Shown piece after piece: positions 36,839 to 45,390 of a stretch of 64,000 nt of DNA. Origin of the DNA: Oceanobacillus alkalisoli (GTDB lineage Bacteria; Bacillota; Bacilli; Bacillales; Amphibacillaceae); contig NZ_JAKGBW010000005.1 in NCBI RefSeq assembly GCF_021556485.1, positions 124,001-188,000 on the forward strand. The letters are read 5' to 3'. The stretch's first letter is position 1. Each line of letters starts with the position of its first letter. The translations under genes and the position numbers were made by a program. Under the pieces are notes generated by a model, which had not been told where the DNA came from, did not search any database, and saw only the letters and a program-made list of their open reading frames with translations.

Positions 36839-37090
36839 CTAATTCCCATCATACTCCGCAAACTGTTCAAACATCTTTTCATTTTCTATCAATCCACAGA
36901 CTCCACATTGAACTCTGTATTGCGGCCCATTATATGCTTGATGAAAAGGAAGCGTATTCCCGCTTGTATATTCCTCTAAAACTTCCCCCGTTTTCGCATC
37001 TAGCTATACAGGAGTTGCGGTCTGCTCAATCAAATTGAAGCGTGATCTGTTTGTTTTGCAATTGGGACAGCGGTATGGTTTATCCATCAT
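36839..37090 (-). pseudogene. small zinc-ribbon protein interrupted by an amber codon
   Basis: An 84-codon frame with a strong GGAGG site before ATG 37090. It reads [20 protein letters not shown] through TATPV, then TAG at 37006-37004 (codon 29), then continues in the same frame with [15 protein letters not shown] and a second zinc knuckle (VQCGVCG) to a stop at 36839. The paired CPNC and CGVC knuckles and the coding-like tail show one gene with a single nonsense change, plausibly CAG to TAG. Function unknown; zinc binding is inferred from the knuckles. Confidence 0.7.
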
Positions 37091-37149
37091 GCACCTCCGT
37101 ATATTTCTAGCATCTTATTCAATCCATCCATCATTATTTTGACTTATTG

Positions 37150-37280
37150 AATGAATTTCATAATTACCAAAGTCGGCTTTTCCATCACCATATGTAGTTG
37201 GGAACGAACTAACTCAACTACATATGGTGATGGAAAAGCATTATGCTGTTAATATACGAAAAATGCATGATTAAAATTCA
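37150..37280 (+). repeat. MITE-like palindromic element, copy C (right end degraded)
   Basis: Same orientation as copy A. The left 15-bp terminal repeat and about 85 following bases, including the hairpin, are closely conserved, and the hairpin arms are perfectly paired here (CACCATATGTAGTTG / CAACTACATATGGTG). Past 37233 the sequence has diverged and the right terminal repeat is barely recognisable (ATTAAAATTCAG). Confidence 0.75.
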
Positions 37281-37300
37281 GAAATTAAAAAGATACGACT

Positions 37301-38644
37301 TCACCAAATCTCTAATACATCCAGCATGACGAAGATAATTAGCGCTGGGACGATATAGCGGACGAGGAAGAACCAAGCCTGGAATATGCCGTACTTTAAG
37401 TTACTGCCTCGCCTTAATTCTTCATACAATGCAGTTTTTTTCATTTTAAAAGATACGAAAATCGAAATGAACAATGCCCCAATTGGCATTAGAATATTAC
37501 TCACGGTGTAGTCTGCCAAATCAAAAATCGATTTGCCGAATAATGATACCTCGCTTAAGACACCGAAAGATAGTGCGGAAGGGACACCAAAGAGAAAGAT
37601 TGCTAATCCGACAATCCATGCCCATTTCTTCCTTTTCAAAGGATTTCCCTTGGAGATTACTGCAACAATAATCTCTAACATCGAGAATGCCGAGGTTAAC
37701 GTCGCGAATAAAAAGACAACAAGGAACGTTGCGAAAAACAACATTCCGGCAGGCATTTGACTAAAAATGGTAGGAAGCACGTTAAATAACAAGGTTGGTC
37801 CTGCATCCGGCTCCATCCCGAATGCGAATACCGCTGGAAATATCACAAGACCAGCTAAGAGGACGACCATGATATTCATGACGACAATCGAGATTGCGGA
37901 CCTTGGCAGGCTGTGATCCTTTGATAAGTACGAACTATAAGTGATCATTCCGGAAACACCGACACTTAAGGTGAAGAAGGATTGCCCCATCGCTTCAAGT
38001 ACAGTCCCTGATGTCACTTTTGATAAGTCAGGCTGGAATAAAAATGAAATACCGGCAGAAGCGCCGTCCAGCGTAACGGAGCGGATGACGAGCACGGCAA
38101 AAAGAATGGCGAGTGCTGGCATCATAATTTTATTCGTCTGTTCAATTCCGTTTTGTACCCCTCTACTGATAACAAAAATGGTCATGATAATAAAAATGAG
38201 CTGTGTGCCAAGGCTAAGCGCAGGGTTCGCTATCGTGTCTGCAAACAGTTCGGCATACTGGGCTTCATTTAAACCTGATAATCCTCCGGTCACGACTTTC
38301 CATAGGTACGTAATAATCCATCCGCCAATTACGCTGTAAAAGGAAAGTAGAATAAAAACACTTATCATCCCAAGAATCCCGATAAAATACCATTTCGTTC
38401 CGGGTGCGATAACTTGGAAGGAACGAACGGCATTTTGCTGTGCAGTTCTGCCTATCGTGAACTCAGCTAACAATAATGGAAGTCCGAGTATGATTGTAAA
38501 TAAAAGAAAGATAAGAAGAAATGCGCCACCGCCATTTTGTCCTGCGATATAAGGGAATTTCCAAATGGCGCCAAGGCCAATCGCAGCTCCTGCGGCTGAT
38601 AAAATAAATCCAATTCTTGATGAAAATTGCTCTTGCTGACTCAA
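37301..38644 (-). CDS. sodium-dependent transporter, NSS/SNF family
   Basis: A 447-residue LeuT-fold symporter with about 11-12 membrane segments. The start of TM1 carries the family signature [27 protein letters not shown] (Na+ and substrate site), and TM6 reads [18 protein letters not shown]. It takes up an amino acid or related amine with sodium. I start at TTG 38644, preceded by GAGGAAG; upstream in-frame ATG lacks a site and adds a non-family extension. MITE copy C lies just downstream of its stop. Confidence 0.88.
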   Translation of the reverse strand: MSQQEQFSSRIGFILSAAGAAIGLGAIWKFPYIAGQNGGGAFLLIFLLFTIILGLPLLLAEFTIGRTAQQNAVRSFQVIAPGTKWYFIGILGMISVFILLSFYSVIGGWIITYLWKVVTGGLSGLNEAQYAELFADTIANPALSLGTQLIFIIMTIFVISRGVQNGIEQTNKIMMPALAILFAVLVIRSVTLDGASAGISFLFQPDLSKVTSGTVLEAMGQSFFTLSVGVSGMITYSSYLSKDHSLPRSAISIVVMNIMVVLLAGLVIFPAVFAFGMEPDAGPTLLFNVLPTIFSQMPAGMLFFATFLVVFLFATLTSAFSMLEIIVAVISKGNPLKRKKWAWIVGLAIFLFGVPSALSFGVLSEVSLFGKSIFDLADYTVSNILMPIGALFISIFVSFKMKKTALYEELRRGSNLKYGIFQAWFFLVRYIVPALIIFVMLDVLEIW

Positions 38645-38917
38645 ATAAAACTTCCTCTCATGTTGAATATCTATACTATTTTCTATTATCAAGAGGGAAA
38701 TGTCAAAGAAGGACGAGGTTACCTGGCATACCTTAGGTTGTTTCGAAAACCTACAATTATTTATCATAAGAGCGTATTTTTACAATATGCAGATGAATTA
38801 CAGTTGTACGTTGTTATTTAGAACGAAAGAGTGCCCTTATAATCAATAAGGGTGCCCCAACTGAAACGATTGAGTTTGATTCTCGGTGAGAGAGGTTTAT
38901 AACAAAGGAGGAATAAC

Positions 38918-40225
38918 ATGAGCAATCAAAGGAAGGTATGGTATGAAAATACTGCACCTAAACTAGATCCAGGCTTAGTGGAACAGTTACGGAGTTTTCC
39001 GAAAGCAAACCTGAAATCAACGAAGCGCGATGAGATTCCCATTATCCTTTATCTGAAAAAGAATTGCCAGCAAGATAAAAAAGACGACCTCCTAAAAATA
39101 TGTAACATGGATTCTCCTAACAAACTAAGTAAAGGATTACCGAGCATTAATGGAGTAAAAGGTCATTTAACACCTGATAAAATCAAACAAATTAAGGATC
39201 ATGAGGCAGTAGACCGGATTTTTTACGACCGGATTGTAACATCTTATCTGGATATTGCCTGTGAGCAAATAGGAGCGATTCAAGTGCGAGAGCAGTTAGG
39301 TTTAACAGGTAAAGGAATTTCCATTGCTGTGATTGATACAGGTGTTCATCCGCATGAAGACCTTGTTCAACCCTCAAATAGAATCATAGCTTTTCATGAT
39401 TTTATAAACGGGAAAGAGGAGCCATACGACGATAATGGGCATGGAACACACTGCGCAGGAAATGCTGCTGGAAATGGCAGTCTTTCTAGTGGAAAATATA
39501 CAGGGCCTGCATCAGAAGCTTCCATCATCGGATTAAAAGTATTAGATAACCAAGGTGGAGGCAGGCTTTCAACGATTATTGAAGGTCTGGAATGGTGTAT
39601 GGAACATAAAGAAGAGCATCATATTCGAATTGTCTCTCTTTCACTCGGAGCTCCTGCCTACGAGTCTTTCAGGGATGACCCGTTGTGCTTAGCTGCTCAA
39701 GTTGCTTGGCACCAAGGAATCGTTGTATGTGCCGCTGCCGGGAATAGCGGTCCTGATCAAACGACAATCAGTACGCCAGCAATTGATCCGTTCATTATAA
39801 CGGTCGGATCAACAGACGATCATAACACATTAGACCGGGAAGATGATCAGATAGCAGATTATTCCAGTAGGGGACCTACAATTGATTCGTTCGTCAAGCC
39901 TGACATTTATGCACCTGGAACCAATATTGTATCCCTGCTTGCACCAGGCTCAAGCATCGAATCGGAATTGCCAGAGGTGATTAGAGATGAACATTATATT
40001 GAGTTGTCTGGCACATCGATGGCAACCCCGATTTGCGCAGGAGTCATTGCTCTTATGCTCGAAGCGAATCCGAATCTCAGTCCAAACGATGTAAAGAGCA
40101 TTCTAAAAGCTACGGCCCACCCGACTCTCGGTGATATATGGGGGTATATGGATGCAGAACGTGCCGTAGAAATGGCGAAAAATCATCGATTACATTCTTC
40201 AACAAAAGTCGTTCAGGAATGGTAA
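38918..40225 (+). CDS. aprX: intracellular subtilisin-like serine protease (AprX type)
   Basis: A 435-residue S8 peptidase close to B. subtilis AprX in length. No signal peptide; a propeptide-like region of about 120 residues precedes the catalytic domain. The triad is visible: Asp in IAVIDTGVHPHEDL, His in NGHGTHCAGNAAG, Ser in LSGTSMATPICAGV, with the oxyanion Asn in CAAAGNSGP. ATG 38918 follows AAAGGAGG. It is monocistronic with a clear terminator. AprX proteases are associated with stationary phase; the role is otherwise poorly defined. Confidence 0.9.
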   Translation: MSNQRKVWYENTAPKLDPGLVEQLRSFPKANLKSTKRDEIPIILYLKKNCQQDKKDDLLKICNMDSPNKLSKGLPSINGVKGHLTPDKIKQIKDHEAVDRIFYDRIVTSYLDIACEQIGAIQVREQLGLTGKGISIAVIDTGVHPHEDLVQPSNRIIAFHDFINGKEEPYDDNGHGTHCAGNAAGNGSLSSGKYTGPASEASIIGLKVLDNQGGGRLSTIIEGLEWCMEHKEEHHIRIVSLSLGAPAYESFRDDPLCLAAQVAWHQGIVVCAAAGNSGPDQTTISTPAIDPFIITVGSTDDHNTLDREDDQIADYSSRGPTIDSFVKPDIYAPGTNIVSLLAPGSSIESELPEVIRDEHYIELSGTSMATPICAGVIALMLEANPNLSPNDVKSILKATAHPTLGDIWGYMDAERAVEMAKNHRLHSSTKVVQEW

Positions 40226-40234
40226 ATTTAAAAT

Positions 40235-40266
40235 AAAGGGAGGACCATAAGTTCTCCCTTTTTCTT
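40235..40266 (+). terminator. terminator after aprX
   Basis: AAAGGGAG (40235-40242) pairs perfectly with CTCCCTTT (40254-40261), followed by TTCTTT. Confidence 0.8.
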
Positions 40267-40537
40267 TGGTTTGGGAATGATTTGAGGGATTGTTCTTTAT
40301 CTATTATATGCGACTTGAGGAGGGGCTTGTTAAGCATGTACAATCATTGGCAGTAAAGGGGCGAAAGCAAGAAAAATAAAGAGGCATGGGGTATTCTCCT
40401 CCCACTTGAAGAATACTTGGGGAGATTTGCGTTATGTAGCCGTTCCCCTGAAAATGAAAGGGAACGGGACTTAGTGGCTGACGATAAATAAATTTGGTAA
40501 CTCTATGATTATATAGAATTTGTATCCTCTCCCCCTA
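40267..40537. other. intergenic region with a strong hairpin
   Basis: No gene seen. CCGTTCCC (40440-40447) pairs perfectly with GGGAACGG (40460-40467), and the segment just before it contains short inverted words (GTATTC/GAATAC). There is no T run on either side, so it is not a classic terminator. It lies downstream of the rsoA-like gene. Confidence 0.35.
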
Positions 40538-40831
40538 TCATGAATGTTTAACTGGGTAATTAGAGTTTTCTTTTGCTTGATGTTCTGTTCCATGTTGTTC
40601 CTTTAATCGATTGGTAAATTCCCAAAAACCGTACGTATTATTGTAATCATACTTCCTGATAATCTCTATCACTCTAATTTTTAGTTCTTGGTATAAATCG
40701 GTCTGTTCTTGAGGTGAGGTTTCTTTTAATGATGCTCTGATTTTAGGTTCGAATAGGGTAAGAACAATTTCAAGTGATTCGGCATCATTATACTTTTGCA
40801 CTTTTTTCGTTAAATCAATGAGTCTCGTCAC
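40538..40831 (-). CDS. rsoA: RsoA-like sigma-O co-factor
   Basis: A 97-residue protein with the helical LEIVLTLFEPKIRASLKE...QEQTDLYQELKIRVIEIIRKYD pattern, like the conserved region-2-type domain of RsoA and HTH_16 proteins. In B. subtilis, RsoA (YvrHa) and SigO (YvrI) together act as a split sigma factor, RsoA supplying the -10 region-2 function. GTG 40831 is used, with AAGGAGGG upstream and a GTGA overlap with yvrJ. The extra 20 C-terminal residues are low-complexity. Assignment rests on neighbourhood and pattern. Confidence 0.7.
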   Translation of the reverse strand: MTRLIDLTKKVQKYNDAESLEIVLTLFEPKIRASLKETSPQEQTDLYQELKIRVIEIIRKYDYNNTYGFWEFTNRLKEQHGTEHQAKENSNYPVKHS

Positions 40832-41001
40832 GAAAGATCCCTCCTTAATTTGTTGATCGTATCCGATAAATCTTTAGAATGTTTTTCTAAACGTTCCATC
40901 CTGATTTCATAGCGTATTAGTAAAAACAATGCTACGATGACGGGGAATCCAACATTTTCTATAATATCAATCAAACCGGAAAGAGCAGAGATATCCATCA
41001 T
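40828..41001 (-). CDS. yvrJ: YvrJ family small membrane protein
   Basis: A 57-residue protein. One membrane helix (ENVGFPVIVALFLLIRYEIR) is followed by a charged helix (RMERLEKHSKDLSDTINKLRRDL), the YvrJ pattern. The ATG overlaps the sigma gene's TGA (ATGA) and its own TGA overlaps the next GTG, so all three genes are translationally coupled. GGAGGATAAAAC precedes the start. YvrJ has no assigned biochemical role; it accompanies sigO/rsoA in B. subtilis. Confidence 0.8.
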   Translation of the reverse strand: MMDISALSGLIDIIENVGFPVIVALFLLIRYEIRMERLEKHSKDLSDTINKLRRDLS

Positions 41002-41633
41002 GTTTTATCCTCCTCTGCCAATAGTTGTCTTTTAAGCTCCTTTAAAGCTCTGTTTCTCGTCTTGGAAATGGATTGTTGGGATACACCTTCTTTAGCGGCG
41101 ATTTCCGTATCAGACATGTTGCAAAGATACGCTTGATTTAAAATTTGTTTCTGCCTGGAAGTAAGGGAAGCAAAAGCTTGAAAAAGAGTTGGATTTTCAA
41201 TATAGCATAGCAAATCCTGGTTATTTGCCAGCACTGCTTCATCAACAGGGATAGCATGTTTATCTGTGATAACATCTTTGAAGGAGATGTTGTTCTTCGT
41301 TTCGTCATGGATTGGCTGGTCCAAAATTAGTAATTGATTTCCTCTGTACATGTTAACTTTTTTGTCATAACGAATGGCATGTCTTCGCAATTCGTTTGAT
41401 AATTGACTAATTAGCCTAATCTCGGCAAAATGGTCTTGGAATGCCTGATCTAAAGCTTGATTCGTTTTAGGCGTCGGATGGCGAATGGATTGATTGAGTA
41501 GAAAAAAATTTTCCTTCTTAAGCAAAAAAGACTGTACTAACCGATTTCGGAAAATTAATTCATTTTCGGCAATAAATTTTTTTGCCCACATGTACTCACA
41601 TTGTTTCCCATCAAAAATTATAGTTTCTTCCAT
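40998..41633 (-). CDS. sigO: SigO-like RNA polymerase sigma factor
   Basis: A 211-residue sigma-70-family protein. The C-terminal 60 residues form region 4 (LTSRQKQILNQAYLCNMSDTEIAAKEGVSQQSISKTRNRALKELKRQLL, a helix-turn-helix for the -35). The first 140 residues lack a recognisable region 2, as in B. subtilis SigO, which needs RsoA for that part. ATG 41633 follows AAAGGAGG. First gene of sigO-yvrJ-rsoA. The known B. subtilis targets (oxdC, yvrL) are not in this window. Confidence 0.75.
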   Translation of the reverse strand: MEETIIFDGKQCEYMWAKKFIAENELIFRNRLVQSFLLKKENFFLLNQSIRHPTPKTNQALDQAFQDHFAEIRLISQLSNELRRHAIRYDKKVNMYRGNQLLILDQPIHDETKNNISFKDVITDKHAIPVDEAVLANNQDLLCYIENPTLFQAFASLTSRQKQILNQAYLCNMSDTEIAAKEGVSQQSISKTRNRALKELKRQLLAEEDKT

Positions 41634-42005
41634 CCTTTTTTTCCTCCTTTCTATTTAATAAAGGCAAAATTGACGATTATTATACAACCTTAGACGGGCT
41701 TCAATTAGTCAATTATAATAAATATTTACAATAATTTCTATATAATCTAAAATTGCTCATTTTGACGAAAAAAAGTCTTATTCGGGACATTTATGATACT
41801 TTTTAGAAAGATGGGGAGAATATAACTAAGCTTCAGGTACTGAAATTGCAAAGGCTGGGGGAAGGGATATAGAAAGTCAGTGGATTCAATCGACAATCGT
41901 GTACAATGGATTAGGACCAAGGCGCCTAAAAATTTTACAATTCATTGGATAACAGAGGTAAATGTTTCGGGAGTTTCTGTATTTTTAATTTTCGTGGTTG
42001 TTGTT
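41634..42005. other. intergenic region upstream of sigO, no gene
   Basis: Holds the sigO promoter region. On the minus strand TATAAT occurs before sigO, but the only good -35 (TTGACT) is 22 bases away, too far for sigma-A, which leaves room for a different sigma factor such as SigO itself. A 41-codon plus-strand frame near 41830 looks protein-like but has no start. Confidence 0.35.
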
Positions 42006-42055
42006 AAAAAAGCTAGAAAGGATGAACGCAGTTGATCAACAATCCTAGCTTTTTT
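42006..42055. terminator. terminator downstream of the TAXI TRAP operon
   Basis: AAAAAAGCTA...GGAT (from 42006) pairs with ATCC-TAGCTTTTTT (to 42055), with a four-base bulge. T runs lie at both ends, so it works in either direction. It ends 65 bases past the permease stop. Confidence 0.7.
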
Positions 42056-42119
42056 ACATCATGTTTATAATGTTGATTCCGCTTCCATTAATCTGTTCTT
42101 TTGATATCATTAAACTCTT

Positions 42120-44078
42120 TTATACCGGTACATTCATGCTCATATTTCCGCCGCCGTCCTTATGCCGTTTTTGAATGTACCAGATCACTAATACTAAAAC
42201 TAAGCCGATCGTACTGCTTACTATATTTGGAACGATCAAAATAATACCAGCCATGAAAAGAATAACCCGCTCCCAAAAATAAGAATTCCGAGCAAAGTAG
42301 CCGATGACTGCACTGCTTACAGCAATCATACCTAATAACGCTGTTGCGAGCGTAATGACGAGCCTTATAGGTGTAACGTCTACTAGTACGAGAATAGAGT
42401 CATAAACAAATATATACGGGATAATAAATGCTGCTATTGCGAGTTTCACAGCGATGACCCCAGACTTAAACGGATTTGCCCTCGCTATTCCTGCCCCTGC
42501 GTATGCGGCGAGACAGACAGGTGGTGTAATATCCGCTGCAATACCGAAATAAAAGACAAACATATGTGCAGCGATTGGTGCGACACCGAATTCATTAATA
42601 AGCGCTGGCGCTGCAATCGTCGCTGTTACCACGTAATTTGCCGTTGTCGGTAATCCCATGCCAAGAATCAAACAAGCAATCATCGTGAAGAATAGTGCTA
42701 AAAATAAATGTCCACTTGATAATGCAATAATACCAGAAGCAAATTTAGAACCGAGACCAGTAATACTGACTACTCCCGCGATTATCCCTGCAGTAGCAAC
42801 GGCAGCTATTACCGGTAAGGCGACACGCGCTCCTTGCTCAAGTACATGGATCGTTTGTTTGAAACCCAGCCTTGATTCCTTTCGAATTAAACTGACTAAA
42901 AATGCGGATAATATCCCTAATAAAGCTGCCCGCTGTGGGGTAAACCCAATCATCACTGTTCCGATGACGACAGCTAAAGGTAAGAGCATATATCCATACT
43001 TAAACATTAATTTTCGAAAACTTGGAAGTTCTGATTTTGGCAGACCGACAATACCTAATCTTTTAGCTTCAAAATGTGTCCCAATAAATATCCCAGTAAA
43101 ATACAAAACGGCAGGAACTGCAGCTGCAATCATAATCGTTGCGTAGGACACGCCTAAGTATTCCATCATAATAAATGCGGCCGCCCCCATTACGGGCGGC
43201 ATAATTTGTCCACCTGTTGATGCTGATGCTTCCGTTGCCGCAGCAAACTCCGGTTTAAATCCAGCCTTTTTCATCATCGGTATCGTAAAGGAACCGGAAG
43301 CAACAGTATTACCGACAGAACTTCCAGAAACCATTCCTTGCAATGCACTAGCCGCTACAGCTGCTTTTGCCGTTCCGCCAGTATATCTTCCTGTTAATGC
43401 GAATGCAAGATCATTGAAAAACTTACCGATTTTAGTGTGTACGAGGACTACACCAAAAAATAGAAAGAGGAAAATAAACTTCGCTGAAATTTGAATGGGT
43501 GTGCCGAACACTCCACTTTCCTTATACCATAAATCGGTTGCCAAGCGGTCAACTGCAAACCCTGGGTGAGACAAGATCTGTGTTGGTATAAAATTACCAA
43601 ATAAAGCGTAAAGGATCGTTACGCTAGCAACGATTACAATCGGTAAGCCAACCGTACGGCGGGTTGCCTCGAGTAAGAGAAGGATACCCAGTATAGAAAT
43701 GATCGTATCGGGCATACTATAGCCTGCAATCCGACTCTCTAAAATCGAATCGAAAAAGATGACTTTATGATACGTTACATACATAGCGAAAAACGCGAGA
43801 AGAACGTCATACCAAGGAATCGTCTTCTGTATTTTCTGCAGGCCGCTTTTTGCTGGGAAAAGTAAGAAGATAATACCGAGTGCCGTTCCTAAGTGGACAG
43901 CACCTTGTTGTTGGGATGGAAGGTTTCCGAAGTAGCCCATATATAAATGGAAAGCAGTTAAGGCTACACCTAAAAATGTGACAATCCATGCCCATTTTCC
44001 GATATTCTCCCGGAAATTACTCTCTTTATCGTATTTCTCCAAGATTTCCTTAACATCGATTTCTTTGTTATCTTTCAC
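42120..44078 (-). CDS. TRAP transporter fused permease (DctQM fusion, TAXI type)
   Basis: A 652-residue membrane protein joining a four-helix DctQ-like part (about 25-180) to a DctM-like domain (about 190-620). Signatures include AKAAVAASALQGMVSGSSVGNTVASG, PPVMGAAAFIMMEYLG and GLPTTANYVVTATIAAPAL, typical of the 4TM/12TM TRAP fusions that work with TAXI binding proteins. It uses a sodium gradient. ATG 44078 follows AAGGATGTGATG. The binding-protein gene lies 80 bases upstream on the same strand, separated by a hairpin. Confidence 0.9.
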   Translation of the reverse strand: MKDNKEIDVKEILEKYDKESNFRENIGKWAWIVTFLGVALTAFHLYMGYFGNLPSQQQGAVHLGTALGIIFLLFPAKSGLQKIQKTIPWYDVLLAFFAMYVTYHKVIFFDSILESRIAGYSMPDTIISILGILLLLEATRRTVGLPIVIVASVTILYALFGNFIPTQILSHPGFAVDRLATDLWYKESGVFGTPIQISAKFIFLFLFFGVVLVHTKIGKFFNDLAFALTGRYTGGTAKAAVAASALQGMVSGSSVGNTVASGSFTIPMMKKAGFKPEFAAATEASASTGGQIMPPVMGAAAFIMMEYLGVSYATIMIAAAVPAVLYFTGIFIGTHFEAKRLGIVGLPKSELPSFRKLMFKYGYMLLPLAVVIGTVMIGFTPQRAALLGILSAFLVSLIRKESRLGFKQTIHVLEQGARVALPVIAAVATAGIIAGVVSITGLGSKFASGIIALSSGHLFLALFFTMIACLILGMGLPTTANYVVTATIAAPALINEFGVAPIAAHMFVFYFGIAADITPPVCLAAYAGAGIARANPFKSGVIAVKLAIAAFIIPYIFVYDSILVLVDVTPIRLVITLATALLGMIAVSSAVIGYFARNSYFWERVILFMAGIILIVPNIVSSTIGLVLVLVIWYIQKRHKDGGGNMSMNVPV

Positions 44079-44111
44079 CTCATCACATCCTTATCCAAAA
44101 AGATAAACGAT

Positions 44112-44137
44112 GAGGGACCTTTACATAAAGATCCCTC
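44112..44137 (-). terminator. intercistronic hairpin between TAXI binding protein and permease
   Basis: GAGGGACCTTT (44112-44122) and AAAGATCCCTC (44127-44137) pair at 10 of 11 positions around a four-base loop. There is no T run. Probably protects the binding-protein message. Confidence 0.55.
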
Positions 44138-44158
44138 CAACATTTGCGAATGATGAAA

Positions 44159-45151
44159 TTAAAAGTCATCGAGACTTTCGATACCAGTAGTTTCACGAGT
44201 TATAATTTGGATAACTTCTGGATAAATATGACCGATAAATGCAGCATTTTCAACTTTCTCTCCTTCAAAATCGGCTTCCCCGTTAATCGCAGCTTGTGCA
44301 GGAACGTGAACGGTCATGCCGAGGTCGATATCCCCGTTCCGTATTCCAACAAGGTTTTCAATCGATGCTCCGGTTTCTGTATTCGTTATATTGATGTCAT
44401 CAATATGATTATTCCAAATATTAGCCATTTCCCCTCCGAGTGGATAATAGGTTCCTCCCTGACTGCCGGTTCCTAAGATTAGCTCAAGCTTCGAGTCCAT
44501 TGTATTTAATTCTGCTACAGGGTTATCTACTGTTAAACCTTGTTCTTCATAATAACGTTTTGCACCCGGATGGATCGGCAGTCCCTCTGCTCCGAGAAGC
44601 GCATTTTCTAACGTCATATGTTGGGACTGTGCATGTGTATTTTCGTTCGCATGCTCAACCATACTTTTAGCAAGCTCATAACCAAGATCTTCATCAATTG
44701 TATCAGTGCTTGCCATTAGAATGGCATAGGCAGTCACGGTGTCGATATCTGATTCAAGAAAATCGTACGTATCTTGTGGAATCGTAAAGCGCCTATATCC
44801 ACTATTATCTTCAATATGTGCGATCGCTTCATCGGACAGCTCCAGCATTTTCACATCACCAACAGATGCTTGTAAGCTTTCAATGTTACCTGCAGGCAAA
44901 CCTAAAATACCAATTGAAATATCAATGTTTCCGTCCTGAACGCCATCTGCCGCATCTCCAAAACCTTCTTGAAAGGCATTGTAATCACCATCACCAATCC
45001 CGTAAGCATCGAGAATTAAACTTGATGCCGTATTCGTTTCACTTGCTGGAGGACCAATTGCTATATTTTTCTTACCTTCTCCACAAGCAGTAAGAACGAG
45101 TAACATGCTCCCCATCAACAATAAAAAATAAATTAAATGCTTCATCTTCAA
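44159..45151 (-). CDS. TAXI-family TRAP substrate-binding lipoprotein, circularly permuted
   Basis: About 330 residues. The signal peptide ends in lipobox LVLTAC (Cys23). In ordinary TAXI proteins the mature chain starts with a LTIGTGSxxGxYYPLGG motif, passes a GIxSLxDLKGK hinge and ends in PIHPGAKRYYEE. Here the mature chain starts at the hinge (KKNIAIGPPASETNTASS, residue 27), reaches IHPGAKRYYEEQG near 194-205, and only then gives LELILGTGSQGGTYYPLGG (from 222), stopping exactly at TGIESLDDF. The halves are complete but swapped. I start at TTG 45151, nine bases after AAGGGG. It should still fold as two lobes if the old ends are linked. Confidence 0.85.
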   Translation of the reverse strand: MKMKHLIYFLLLMGSMLLVLTACGEGKKNIAIGPPASETNTASSLILDAYGIGDGDYNAFQEGFGDAADGVQDGNIDISIGILGLPAGNIESLQASVGDVKMLELSDEAIAHIEDNSGYRRFTIPQDTYDFLESDIDTVTAYAILMASTDTIDEDLGYELAKSMVEHANENTHAQSQHMTLENALLGAEGLPIHPGAKRYYEEQGLTVDNPVAELNTMDSKLELILGTGSQGGTYYPLGGEMANIWNNHIDDINITNTETGASIENLVGIRNGDIDLGMTVHVPAQAAINGEADFEGEKVENAAFIGHIYPEVIQIITRETTGIESLDDF

Positions 45152-45390
45152 CTTTATCGATCCCCTTTTCCTATTTAATTTGTCCACTTTTTAAACGTTC
45201 TTTGGTAACACATAGAAAAGGCAAGCTAGCCAAGTTATTACAAAATATGATGCAGAGCCTATTCGTATTACAAAAACTTTAAATGGGAGCAGTTTACTTT
45301 CCTAGAAAATTGTTATTCCTTTTCTTCTAAAAATGTGATTCTTTCAATACGATAGAACAAGACAAAAATGATCTATTTGGGAGGTAAAAA

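Noticed and set aside
41829-41950. 41-codon plus-strand frame reading SGTEIAKAGGRDIESQ
   Set aside because: Protein-like composition but no start codon, no ribosome site and no family that I recognise; left as intergenic.
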